Position numbers and translations under genes: made by a program
Assembly (NCBI RefSeq): GCF_029338275.1
Contig: NZ_CP119789.1
Span: 2,790,001 to 2,854,000, forward strand
Length of the DNA: 64,000 nt
Source: Haloarcula ordinaria
GTDB lineage: Archaea; Halobacteriota; Halobacteria; Halobacteriales; Haloarculaceae
Direction of reading: 5' to 3'
Notes under the pieces: generated by a model
Told to the model about the DNA's origin: nothing
Database searches by the model: none
The model's input: only the letters and a program-made list of their open reading frames with translations
Shown here: positions 7,231 to 15,979 of the stretch, in pieces
Position numbering within the stretch: the first letter of the stretch is position 1
Layout: each line of letters starts with the position of its first letter

Positions 7231-10200
7231 CGGTGATGGCGATGGTGCTTCGGTAACGAATTGGAGTGCGGTACATGGCCTCACAACTGGAGAAGCAGTT
7301 CAGAAGGTGAGCGACTTCTATCCACTCTCGCCGAAGGAGGCCGAGAGTGCCATTGACGCGGCGATTGACGCTGGTGACATTGTGGAGGACGATAGCGAAA
7401 CGTATCCCCGGCTATACGTACCGGGTGCAGATGGTGAGGGGAGCAATATTGGTGAAGAAGATCAGTCGGATATTCCCGAGGAGGCTGTCGTCCAGTGTCT
7501 CAATGAGATACTTGACTGGTATCATAGAAAGGTAGATGAGCCGCTGCCAATAGACGACTGTGAATATGACTCCCCACGAGAGTACTACAATGAAGCTCGC
7601 AGATGGACTGATAAAACAATAGACGAAAAGAAGCTCGGGTACGCCCCACCAAACCACGTAGGTGAACTCGCTGACAAGCTACTGATGGAGGGGTACAGCC
7701 GTGATGAGATCTTAGCGACTGGGCTGATTACCGAGAACAAATACGGTAGCCTGCAAGCGATATGGAACGGCCGATACGTGCTGCCGTACACGGACAAGGA
7801 AGGGACGCTCACGTTTGCGATTAGTCGGGCTACTGATCCCGCACATCCGAAAGACTGGGCTGGAAGGTCCGGTAATGATGACACTCCTTCGAAGTACCAC
7901 AAAATCCCAACGACAAGCGATGAGGTTGTTGTCGAAGAACCGATCTATGGGCTAGACTCCATAACACTGGATTCGGAAGAAACAGAGGTCTTTGAAGGCG
8001 ATACTGTCGAATCATCATCCGATAAGTCGGTACTGATCACAGAGGGAATTGCTGACGCAATTACCGCTCATCAGCGCGGACATCCGTGCATCTCACCGGT
8101 AACAACTCAATTCAGCAATAACGACATGGAGCGGTTAGCATCGGTTCTCTCGGAATATGGGGTGACTCGCGCGTTTGTCGTACAAGACGCCGAACGTCCG
8201 GGGTCCAGTGTTGCTGAGCCATCGAACACCATGAGCGACATCCACACCGAACAGTTCGGGTCAGGTGTGAAAGGTGCGGTAAAAACCGCGTTGCGGCTGT
8301 GTGAAGATGGAATTGAGACACAAGTCGGGGAACTTCCGCGCCCGGGGTTGGATAAAGTCGATCTCGATGATTTTCTCACCCGGTGGCAAGGGGATTTAAC
8401 TGCAATTCTCCGAAGTGCGAAGCCCCCATCGCAACATCCGGCTTCGAAACCTGTGAAACCGACCCTCGAACAGGTAGGACAGCAAGAGCAGAACGGCGAT
8501 TCGCCAAGCCTGGAAAGTGACGGGGAACAGTCCGCACTGTGGGACTTAGATATTACTGATGTGACCGGGTGGGCCGTTGGTGATCGCGGAAATAACCCGC
8601 TCGGTCATCATGGGGATAGTGAGGGCTATTTCAAAATTTACGAGGGTAAATACGGAAAGGCTGCGTACGACCACAAGCACAAGACCGCGTACAACGCGCT
8701 CTCGTTCATTCTCTGCGAAGAGGGTATACGTTCCGCAGGTCGTCCTGGTGGCCAACTTACTGATGAGGAAGTCTGGGTAGCGTGGCGGCACGCAAAGGAA
8801 CAGGGATACATCGCCCCTGATGATAAGTGCCCAGCCGCGGCTCTGAAGCACATCGCTGTCAAGCATGGCGTGTGCGATGAGACATTGATTGAGGCTGGGT
8901 GGAAGCTCCCATACGATTCGTATCAGGACACACTCGACGTTATTGAGGAAGAGTATGATGTGGAGCACGGGCACCCGGTCGGTGGAGAGAACGTTTCGAC
9001 TATTCCCCTGACCCGGATCCAGAACCTGTCGTGGAAGGAGGCGCGCGAGTTCGCAAAGAAACATGGATTTAACTGGCCGTCGACACAGGAGGCCCGTGAT
9101 TGGTTAGAAGACGCTGTTGTGAAAACTATCGCCCAACAGGACGATAAGGTCGTTGACGCACCGACTGCCCTCGGGAAAAGTTACACTGTCGCCACGTTTC
9201 CATGGCTCAGGCATCGAAGTATCACGGGTGGCGCACCAGTTGTCCACGTACATGCTACGAGGGAGGCTCGTGATGAAGCCTACCACAGTTCGAAGAAGGC
9301 CGGGATAGATGCCAAAAAAGTTCTTGGACGGAAGGAGGCGTGCCCGGTCGCTGCTGGAGAGTTCGATGACGAGCTGTCAATTAACGGTGAGCGCGCATCG
9401 GAGTGGATCGACCGGCAGTGTGACGGGAAAGGGATCCCACTTAGCGTCGCACATACGATCCTCGCAGAGAACAACGACCAGGGTCGAGAACTCCCGTGTT
9501 CACCCGGTGATTCTGAGTGTCCCTCAAAGACCCAATGGCGAGACGTCCCGTGGTACAATCCCGGGAACGACAATAATGGTTTTGGGGGATGTGGTGGGGT
9601 TTCTGGGATGGATAGCGCTGACGAGCGGAGAGTTAGGTACGACGTCGTACACGCAACACACCCGATGCTGTTCGTGCCGTCGATGACGCGGGATACTAAC
9701 ATCGTGATCGACGAGCTTCCAGACTACTCGTTACGCGTTGGTGATGGTGACCGTGAGGGTGGGCTTTCGATGGATCAGATTCAGAACGCCGTGACTGCGT
9801 ATCTCCAAGCCATTGATGCGCCGGTCACGAATTGGGAGGCATTCGTGACACTCGCTCGCTCGCACGGGGATGAGGAATTCGGTGAGCTGTATGGGGCTCT
9901 ACGAGACCAGTACTTCGAGCTTGAGGAGGCTATTGAGGAGCGGTCTCCGCCGCTTGACTGGTACATCGAGGAACCAAGGGCGCACGTACTGAGTCGTGCG
10001 GTGATTGAGTGCATTCTCGACGCGTTCAGCGGCGAGATAGACAGGAATAGCCTTCGCCACGGAACGACGGTACATTCTCTCCCCAGAATGGATGACGAGG
10101 GTGCGCGAGTTCGAGTGTCTCTGGTCATCGACAATGACAATCGTGTGAAAACGATTCGGCAGACGCCGGATCTGAGCGGTGCGCGAAGTGTCGTGGGCCT

Positions 10201-11359
10201 TGATGCACATCCGGCGATGCCACTCTGGAGACTGAATAGTGTTGAACACATTGAACGCGCAGAGATACTCGATACAGACGAACGACGGTTCTGGCGGCTC
10301 TTCGAGCGTGGCCTCTTTGCAGTGCAGGTCGGTGACGCGACTCGACCCCTATCTGGCGATAAAGCCAGAGAATGGCTCGGGGAAGAGAAACTGGACGTTT
10401 TGCTTGATGACCTTGTCGATGAAGGATTAGAAACTGCGATTACGACGACCCAAGTTGAGCGAAAGTTAGCATCGCTTCTTTCGGAAAACGGTGTGCTCAA
10501 TCCCGAGACGATGCACTACGGTGAAGTCAGATCACGGAATGACTTCGGAGATGAGGATGTCGGCTTCGTAAACGGTTGCATGGACCCAGGCGACGGGTTC
10601 GTGCTCACAGTATTATGCGAGTATGAATGCGACGCTGAACCGGAGCAGACAGAGTGTGCGGGGTGCAGCGGAAAGGGTTGTGAAGAGTGCGATGAGACCG
10701 GTCACCGGCGTGCTCGTGGACGTGGGTTTACTGGGCCAGATGCCGCTACTGCTGGCGCGATTCTCGCATCCGTCCGGGAAAATGAAGTCGCTCAAGCCGC
10801 AGGCCGATATGCTCGAAATGCGGACGATCCGGACGACCGGGCCGTCGTATACGTCCGAACGGATGCGACACCGACGGGGTTCGCAGATGTACAAGTCGGC
10901 GGTGTGGAGTGGATAGCGACACGGAAGCAAGTTCGAATTGTGGAGTCGTTACAGTCTGACGACTGGCTGTCAGCAAAGCAAATCGCGGCAGATCTGGATG
11001 TGTCGAAGCGTCACGTGCTGAAGACGCTGAAGAAGCTCCGGGACCAGGGAGTAGTTGACTGCCGGAAAGGTGAAGGTCCGTACGGTGCGGATCTATATCG
11101 GTCTATTACCGGGAAAACGACCTCGCACCTAACGGATCTCGGGCCATCGTTGTCTCAGGGTTGTGAGTTAGACGGGTCAATGTGGTCGCTTATTGTTGAG
11201 GGCGCTGACACGGTCCAACAAAATGCCGTGTACAGTTCTCCTGAACCGGACGAACTGTCTGGAGGGGCCCTTGGACAGTTCACTTCACCGCCAGCGAGGG
11301 AGTCTGTCGACACGGTATCTGAGAACATCACGGCGTTCGACAGGGGTGAATCAGCGTGA
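7220..11359 (+). CDS. Primase-helicase replication protein (DnaG-like core, TOPRIM, SF2 helicase, winged helix)
   Basis: 1379 residues from the ATG at 7220, preceded by GGGGGTG; an upstream ATG at 7205 adds only five residues. Residues about 130-215 match the N-terminal part of the bacterial DnaG catalytic core (LGYAPPN, then a GRYVLPYTDKEGTLTFAISR stretch). A TOPRIM domain follows, with its first acidic motif (VLITEGIADAITAH) near residue 272. A Walker A (VDAPTALGKSY) lies near residue 645 and a Walker B (NIVIDELPDY) near 827, indicating a superfamily 2 motor. A CxxC zinc cluster (CAGCSGKGCEECDETG) lies near 1143-1158 and a winged helix near 1240-1290. The protein probably unwinds and primes element DNA. 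It overlaps the next gene by four bases. Confidence 0.75.
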   Translation: MPSDGDGDGASVTNWSAVHGLTTGEAVQKVSDFYPLSPKEAESAIDAAIDAGDIVEDDSETYPRLYVPGADGEGSNIGEEDQSDIPEEAVVQCLNEILDWYHRKVDEPLPIDDCEYDSPREYYNEARRWTDKTIDEKKLGYAPPNHVGELADKLLMEGYSRDEILATGLITENKYGSLQAIWNGRYVLPYTDKEGTLTFAISRATDPAHPKDWAGRSGNDDTPSKYHKIPTTSDEVVVEEPIYGLDSITLDSEETEVFEGDTVESSSDKSVLITEGIADAITAHQRGHPCISPVTTQFSNNDMERLASVLSEYGVTRAFVVQDAERPGSSVAEPSNTMSDIHTEQFGSGVKGAVKTALRLCEDGIETQVGELPRPGLDKVDLDDFLTRWQGDLTAILRSAKPPSQHPASKPVKPTLEQVGQQEQNGDSPSLESDGEQSALWDLDITDVTGWAVGDRGNNPLGHHGDSEGYFKIYEGKYGKAAYDHKHKTAYNALSFILCEEGIRSAGRPGGQLTDEEVWVAWRHAKEQGYIAPDDKCPAAALKHIAVKHGVCDETLIEAGWKLPYDSYQDTLDVIEEEYDVEHGHPVGGENVSTIPLTRIQNLSWKEAREFAKKHGFNWPSTQEARDWLEDAVVKTIAQQDDKVVDAPTALGKSYTVATFPWLRHRSITGGAPVVHVHATREARDEAYHSSKKAGIDAKKVLGRKEACPVAAGEFDDELSINGERASEWIDRQCDGKGIPLSVAHTILAENNDQGRELPCSPGDSECPSKTQWRDVPWYNPGNDNNGFGGCGGVSGMDSADERRVRYDVVHATHPMLFVPSMTRDTNIVIDELPDYSLRVGDGDREGGLSMDQIQNAVTAYLQAIDAPVTNWEAFVTLARSHGDEEFGELYGALRDQYFELEEAIEERSPPLDWYIEEPRAHVLSRAVIECILDAFSGEIDRNSLRHGTTVHSLPRMDDEGARVRVSLVIDNDNRVKTIRQTPDLSGARSVVGLDAHPAMPLWRLNSVEHIERAEILDTDERRFWRLFERGLFAVQVGDATRPLSGDKAREWLGEEKLDVLLDDLVDEGLETAITTTQVERKLASLLSENGVLNPETMHYGEVRSRNDFGDEDVGFVNGCMDPGDGFVLTVLCEYECDAEPEQTECAGCSGKGCEECDETGHRRARGRGFTGPDAATAGAILASVRENEVAQAAGRYARNADDPDDRAVVYVRTDATPTGFADVQVGGVEWIATRKQVRIVESLQSDDWLSAKQIAADLDVSKRHVLKTLKKLRDQGVVDCRKGEGPYGADLYRSITGKTTSHLTDLGPSLSQGCELDGSMWSLIVEGADTVQQNAVYSSPEPDELSGGALGQFTSPPARESVDTVSENITAFDRGESA

Positions 11360-12159
11360 CGCGTGGAACAGGACGTTGGGTTCGAGCGAACTGGCATCGC
11401 CTAACGGGTCTACCGACACCAGATAGCAGCTCGTGGATGCTCCGTGACACGCCGATCAGCCTAAGTACACTTAAACAACTAAAATCGCGGTCACTCGTTG
11501 AGCGAACTGGTGAGGAGTGGGTCGAAGCGACGGCAACAAAAAAGCGGACGAAACAGATGACGTACCGGACAAAGCGTCACAACAGTGTATTCGATAACAT
11601 CGAAAAATATGCATCTGGATCGCGCAAGACAGCAGAGGCGTTCGCTGCTCGTCCAGAAGCAGATCTATTCATAGTCGAAATGTTCGCATCAGGTCGGTCG
11701 GTGGTTGCTCGGAATATTGAGCAACTCCAAGACAGGTTGGACTTAGATATACAGGTCATCGGCGTTGGCGTCAAAGACCCGAATGAGTACCCGGGTGAGT
11801 TTGTTGAGGTGCCACGCGCGGAGCTGGTAGACGTCTCCTCAACGGTGTGGCGTATGGCTCCGGATGAACCGGACTTACTGACAGTCCAGATCCCGAAGTC
11901 ACACCCCATGGCTGTGGAGCTGTTTGAATCTTCAACAACGGGCCATCCTCAGTACATAGTGCCACATCCCCGCCGGCTTGATCCGTGGATTAAATTGTTC
12001 CTTGTTGATACAGACGAGGGAGATGCCAAGAGCGAGTGGAACAAGAACCAGCATTCACTCGTACAGTATACCGCGGAGAATAGCAGTGTAGTCGAGGCAA
12101 ACAACATAGGATCTTCCTCCACAATAGGCGGTGGACAGACCACTCTGAAAGAGTTCTAA
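11356..12159 (+). CDS. Replication-operon partner with C-terminal PIP-box-like peptide
   Basis: 267 residues from a GTG at 11356 that overlaps the primase-helicase stop (GTGA), so the two are translated together. The N-terminus looks like a winged helix (LSTLKQLKSRSLVERTGEEW). The middle is an alpha/beta region of unknown type (DLFIVEMFASGRSVVARNIE and DIQVIGVGVKDPN). The last seven residues are QTTLKEF, a good match to the archaeal PCNA-interacting peptide (Q, two residues, hydrophobic, two residues, aromatic). The protein may link the element's replication machinery to the host sliding clamp. The remainder has no recognised family. Confidence 0.6.
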   Translation: MTRGTGRWVRANWHRLTGLPTPDSSSWMLRDTPISLSTLKQLKSRSLVERTGEEWVEATATKKRTKQMTYRTKRHNSVFDNIEKYASGSRKTAEAFAARPEADLFIVEMFASGRSVVARNIEQLQDRLDLDIQVIGVGVKDPNEYPGEFVEVPRAELVDVSSTVWRMAPDEPDLLTVQIPKSHPMAVELFESSTTGHPQYIVPHPRRLDPWIKLFLVDTDEGDAKSEWNKNQHSLVQYTAENSSVVEANNIGSSSTIGGGQTTLKEF

Positions 12160-12278
12160 TCTTCTATCTTTGTTGATGTACTGGACTTTGATAGGTTCAG
12201 TAACGGTGCTGGAAACACAGCACGGTGGCGGACGTCAATCTACCTCGGATAGTCTCTCGACTCTCTATGATTGTTGGT

Positions 12279-13124
12279 TCACCCTGAGATTATCTCGATA
12301 AAGTCTCTCCCTGAAATCTCTAACCGGTGGCTCTTTTTGAATCCTCCCAAAAATCCAGTTTCTCGATGTGATGCCGTTGATGTGACCATCAGTCGCTCTT
12401 CGGCATCTTCAGTGAATGCGTGCCCTCCTGGGGCAGTTTGACTAATCCGATATGCCTTATTGAGCAGTCTCCCTGGGGATTCGCCATCTACAATTAACAG
12501 TTGTGGGTGGATGGTGCCACTTTCCTGATAGCGTTTGACGTGCGCATTATCCGGATGATTGCTCAATTTTGACTCAACGGTCTCACGCGCATCTGGGGGG
12601 AGTTCCGAAACAACGACCCGATCATTATGATCTGTAGGAGGAGATTCGCCGAGAAGCGGTCGGAAATCCGTTACTCTGTTTACTGTGAAGTAGCCGATGA
12701 TATGTCTGTGAGGCGTCCCCGAACCAGGAGACGTCAACCCAGTGTAAAATGCCAAAACATCTCCCTGATCTAGCTGTTTGATCTGGTTTTTATTTGCTGT
12801 CTTCACCTCCCCGTAGGTGAGTTCGGAAAAGTTCGGGTCCCAATGGATTGGATAGGACTCAAGTTCGGCACCCTTTACGGTATCTCCTTCTCCCTCTCGT
12901 GGCATTATCTCGTCCAGTACATCAGATAGTGTATCTTCCGAGGCACTGACTTGGCGTAAATGGCCCTCATCGGGTTTGCGGCTAATAGTACCAAAAGTAC
13001 CGCATTCTGAAGATTCGTATGCCTCAGGGATAGGAACGTACTCGAAGCTTCCGTCTTGGTATACTTGTGGATACGGGCTGGAGTTAGTCTGGTCCGCCCC
13101 GACGCCAATGAGTGCAACAGTCAC
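12279..13124 (-). CDS. Nmad3-family protein (nucleotide modification associated)
   Basis: 281 residues from a GTG at 13122-13124. The order of conserved blocks fits the Nmad3 family: an N-terminal LIGVGADQTN, then DGSFEYVPIPE, then HWDPNFSELTYGE, then a GDVLAFYTGL strand followed by HIIGYFTVNRV. The last block is a PUA/ASCH-like motif. Family members were predicted from comparative genomics to take part in synthesis or handling of hypermodified DNA bases, but no activity is established to my knowledge. It is divergent from an uncharacterised gene at 13182 and shares its promoter region. No base-modifying enzyme is evident nearby. Confidence 0.7.
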   Translation of the reverse strand: MTVALIGVGADQTNSSPYPQVYQDGSFEYVPIPEAYESSECGTFGTISRKPDEGHLRQVSASEDTLSDVLDEIMPREGEGDTVKGAELESYPIHWDPNFSELTYGEVKTANKNQIKQLDQGDVLAFYTGLTSPGSGTPHRHIIGYFTVNRVTDFRPLLGESPPTDHNDRVVVSELPPDARETVESKLSNHPDNAHVKRYQESGTIHPQLLIVDGESPGRLLNKAYRISQTAPGGHAFTEDAEERLMVTSTASHRETGFLGGFKKSHRLEISGRDFIEIISG

Positions 13125-13181
13125 AAGGTAAAGTCATATTGTTACAATAAATTATTATCCCTCGACAGATAGTTTTGGCCT
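13125..13181. promoter_or_regulatory. Shared divergent promoter of the Nmad3 gene and its neighbour
   Basis: Only 57 bases separate two GTG starts that face away from each other. The centre (13144-13157) is AT-rich (ACAATAAATTATTA) and lies about 25-30 bases from either start, so one TATA-containing region could serve both leaderless transcripts. The arrangement implies joint regulation. Confidence 0.55.
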
Positions 13182-13766
13182 GTGACTGGGTCTACGGTTG
13201 ATGAACCGACTGGGCGGGTAATGAAGTTCATTCATGAGGGCAAATCAGAATTGCCGGTGAGGGACGTGAAAGCAAATCAGAAAAAGGACCCGGCAAACGA
13301 GCCCTACATAGAATATGGACTGGAACGGGAATTGAATGACGGGAAAATAATCGGTGCAGAAAACTACTGGGCGAAATGCTATCAGAGTGCTGTTAAGAAA
13401 GTGGTTGAAGGCGATGAAGAGTACTTATTCTTGGCATCGTATCCGAACCATGGAGGCGGAAATGCATCTGAAAATCTCATTGTCGGATACATCCGACACG
13501 ATGATCACGAATGGCGGACTGAAGATCGGGTTAGCGTGATTGGCGAAATGAAGATGTATCCGTTTGAGCATGGTATCCCTCTGAGCGAGTTCGGTTACGT
13601 TCCCACAAAACGGTCTCTTGGGCCGCATGGACGAGACTTGGATGTGTCTGAAACTCGGGAAGTTCTCGACCACTTCAGCCGAATCTCAGATGTTACTGAG
13701 GAGTGCCTAGAGCGAACTCTGAAACTCGAATCCGAAAGTGGCTCTGGCGATACTGATGGATGCTGA
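13182..13766 (+). CDS. Hypothetical protein divergent from Nmad3
   Basis: 194 residues from the GTG at 13182; an alternative ATG lies at 13221. The central stretch YLFLASYPNHGGG followed by NLIVGYIRHDD resembles the strand pair ending in IIGYFTV of the Nmad3 protein next door, so it may also have a PUA/ASCH/EVE-like fold that binds modified nucleotides. The C-terminus is acidic and Ser/Gly-rich. No family is firmly recognised. The shared promoter suggests the two proteins work together. Confidence 0.5.
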   Translation: MTGSTVDEPTGRVMKFIHEGKSELPVRDVKANQKKDPANEPYIEYGLERELNDGKIIGAENYWAKCYQSAVKKVVEGDEEYLFLASYPNHGGGNASENLIVGYIRHDDHEWRTEDRVSVIGEMKMYPFEHGIPLSEFGYVPTKRSLGPHGRDLDVSETREVLDHFSRISDVTEECLERTLKLESESGSGDTDGC

Positions 13767-14030
13767 TCGACGGGTGGAGATCGGACAGTGTTGACGACGA
13801 ACTGCTGCACCTAATCTGTGTATGGGATAATAGGTTGTTCGGATATCTATTCTGGCCTGTCCGGTCCACTGGGGGGTTGTATGCGAGTCCTATCACTATC
13901 TTCAATGTAGCACGGTAGCGTGCTCACCCCCACTACCTACTCATCGTGCGTAGATCAGGATCTCTTTTCGCACCGATAGCGCTGGGACAGGGACGGGAAA
14001 AATCTCGCATTAAACTGGCTCAAATTACGT

Positions 14031-14438
14031 CTAAGCCTCGTTCTTTTTCGTGTTTACTTCATCAACGTAGTCGTACAGTTCACCTTCAGTGACGATGTTT
14101 GGTCCGAGTCCTTCTTTGTCAGTCTCAATCACCGTCACTGCCGTATCGTTATATCCTATTACTACCCACCAATCACGCCCCTCTACTTGACAGGCCCATG
14201 CCGCATTCACAAACAGGCCTTTGTCTGTTCTAACCTCTGCAGTCTTCAACTCCCACGTGTCAGGATCGAATTGTTTCAGTTGGTCCAGTGGAGCTGAACG
14301 CTCTTCGGCTCTCTGTTGAACGTGATCGGGATCAATACGAAGTTTAGTCGGTTCATCAAGTACCGTTCTCACTCGATCAAAGAGTGAATCTGGTCCAGTT
14401 AGCACGTGGAACCTTGCTGTCTCAAATTGGTGGCCCAT
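14031..14438 (-). CDS. DUF4258-like small protein
   Basis: 135 residues. The block HVQQRAEERSAPLDQLKQF followed by a strand with WWVVIGYNDTAVTVIET resembles DUF4258/RelE-like folds, in which a His-Arg helix precedes a beta sheet. Some members of that group behave as toxins. No antitoxin partner is obvious, although a zinc-ribbon microprotein lies 78 bases upstream on the same strand. A TATA-like GATAAAC region lies about 28 bases before the ATG. The assignment is tentative. Confidence 0.5.
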   Translation of the reverse strand: MGHQFETARFHVLTGPDSLFDRVRTVLDEPTKLRIDPDHVQQRAEERSAPLDQLKQFDPDTWELKTAEVRTDKGLFVNAAWACQVEGRDWWVVIGYNDTAVTVIETDKEGLGPNIVTEGELYDYVDEVNTKKNEA

Positions 14439-14516
14439 AGGACACTGGATTGTGCCCTTGCAAGATAAACTACTGATTGATCGATGGAAGGTACTGGCGG
14501 CGTTTCCGTACGAGAC

Positions 14517-14690
14517 TTAATCGTATAATCGTCTCTTTGCCTCAGCAAGTGTCGTGTATCTCCGTTCAATTCTTGACCCGCATTTCGGGCACTCTCGGTT
14601 GACTACTCTCTTCTTTCCTTCACCGGGTTTGGGATCGTTCACTTCCGCAATTTCGCCCCTCATTTCTGTTCCACAACTTGGGCAGTCCAT
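14517..14690 (-). CDS. 57-residue zinc-ribbon microprotein
   Basis: A short frame from the ATG at 14688-14690 to the TAA at 14517-14519. It encodes MDCPSCGTEM, a basic spacer, ECPKCGSRIERRY and a helical tail. The two CPxCG knuckles (Cys3, Cys6, Cys34, Cys37) form a classical zinc ribbon. Haloarchaea encode many such tiny zinc-finger proteins, a few with roles in stress, growth or biofilm formation. It lies upstream of the DUF4258-like gene on the same strand. The spacing of all four cysteines makes chance unlikely. Confidence 0.7.
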   Translation of the reverse strand: MDCPSCGTEMRGEIAEVNDPKPGEGKKRVVNRECPKCGSRIERRYTTLAEAKRRLYD

Positions 14691-14832
14691 AGGCTATCAT
14701 ACCGACAGAGTGTAAAATAAACTCGGTTGCTACGGGAACCTGCCAAACCCTTCGCCAGTTAGCAACACGCACTAAGTCTCCTGACTGGACATTCCGACGA
14801 TTCACAAGAACCACAAATCCGATAACTTGGTA

Positions 14833-15294
14833 ATGAGATTGCTGAGTATGGCGTTAGTTTCCAGCCTTCCCTCTCGCCCCCTGACTGACGATGAACTCTA
14901 TGCGCTTCACACCAGCGGGAAGTTCGTTGCCGTTGTCCCGGTCAATGCCGTAACGGACCCGGACAAAGACCGGCGTAGATCGTTAGTTGTGGGTGCGATC
15001 TTTGTCACTGAAAGCACCATTGTTTCGATTGAATATCTTCCAAATAATCGAAGTTGGTCGAGGGTATACCAAGACGAGAACAAGCCGGAGTCCAAGAAAA
15101 ATGCGGAGGGCTTCGTAGACTCGGTTTTTGACGAGGCTGAAGCTGCTCTTGAAGAAGCAGCTGCCGAGATGGAAGCGGCCGGTGATGTGAGTGAGGTAAT
15201 TGACCGCCAAGTGGATTCTGATGGAGAGGCAGCTTTACGCGATGCGGCAGAATTCGGCGAACTTCTACAGCAACACTACGACGACGCCACCTAA
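14833..15294 (+). CDS. Hypothetical protein with Ala/Glu-rich helical C-terminus
   Basis: 153 residues from the ATG at 14833; an ATG at 14848 is equally possible, with a weak TATA (CCGATAAC) about 26 bases before it. The first half has short strands (FVAVVPVNAVTD, SLVVGAIFVTESTIVSIEYL). The second half is a long acidic helix rich in Ala and Glu (EAEAALEEAAAEMEAAG), probably a coiled coil. No family is recognised. Confidence 0.55.
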   Translation: MRLLSMALVSSLPSRPLTDDELYALHTSGKFVAVVPVNAVTDPDKDRRRSLVVGAIFVTESTIVSIEYLPNNRSWSRVYQDENKPESKKNAEGFVDSVFDEAEAALEEAAAEMEAAGDVSEVIDRQVDSDGEAALRDAAEFGELLQQHYDDAT

Positions 15295-15420
15295 CCTTGG
15301 ACAAGCAATCTTGAGCGCTGGCTGGCGTACAGATTCCGTTCTTTGGAGGTGTGGTATACCTTCCTGCGAACCGTCGCACCCAGATGTGGGTCTGTTGTAC
15401 GGTGAATTGAGAGTCTCACC

Positions 15421-15430
15421 GTTATTTACA
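15421..15430 (+). promoter_or_regulatory. Promoter motif GTTATTTACA
   Basis: Ten bases identical to those at 15946-15955. This copy lies 31 bases before the ATG at 15452 and the other 34 bases before the ATG at 15980. Both spacings fit a TATA box for a leaderless transcript. Confidence 0.55.
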
Positions 15431-15451
15431 TTGTGTGAGTCCACTTGCTTT

Positions 15452-15904
15452 ATGGGACCTCGAAATACAATTGCTCCTCTCACCACAGAGCATCACTACA
15501 CAGAGCCAATCGAAACCGAACCTACTCACTCCGGAATTGAGCGGTTTTACCACTGTGTTCCGGTGGATTGGTTCCTCGTCATCTCCGGTGTGATCGACGC
15601 ATGGAGTTACGAGTTTTTCTTGGAACACAAGGACCTCTTTGAATTAGGTTATTCAGTCAGAGCAGTTGAATTCGAGTACAACGTAGACAGAAACCCTGAC
15701 GGTACTGGGAAACCGTTTCACATTTTGTTCCGTGGTACTGAGGGGGAAGAGCGGAAATGCTATCCTCGTACGCACTACCTCCTTCGCCTACTGGAGTACG
15801 ACGAGGACGTCTACGAGGTGGTAGCGGTGAATCCGACTGATATTCGTGATGGGATTCTGGTCGCCATCCAAGAACGATTGCCACATGTCCCCAACATCAA
15901 GTAG
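15452..15904 (+). CDS. Hypothetical protein
   Basis: 150 residues from the ATG at 15452. The open frame extends far upstream, but the 5' part overlaps the previous gene and reads poorly, and the GTTATTTACA promoter fixes the start. The protein has hydrophobic strands or helices (CVPVDWFLVISGVIDAWSYEF) and an alpha/beta second half (VRAVEFEYNV, YEVVAVNPTDI). It is the first of four plus-strand genes running toward the integrase. No family is recognised. Confidence 0.6.
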   Translation: MGPRNTIAPLTTEHHYTEPIETEPTHSGIERFYHCVPVDWFLVISGVIDAWSYEFFLEHKDLFELGYSVRAVEFEYNVDRNPDGTGKPFHILFRGTEGEERKCYPRTHYLLRLLEYDEDVYEVVAVNPTDIRDGILVAIQERLPHVPNIK

Positions 15905-15945
15905 GTTCTCCAGTATGGTGAAATCCACTTTCATTCTGCGGAGTA

Positions 15946-15955
15946 GTTATTTACA
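15946..15955 (+). promoter_or_regulatory. Promoter motif GTTATTTACA (second copy)
   Basis: Identical to 15421-15430 and 34 bases before the ATG at 15980. It suggests the two adjacent genes answer to the same signal although each has its own promoter. Confidence 0.55.
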
Positions 15956-15979
15956 GATGCCAAGTACAACCTGCATGTA

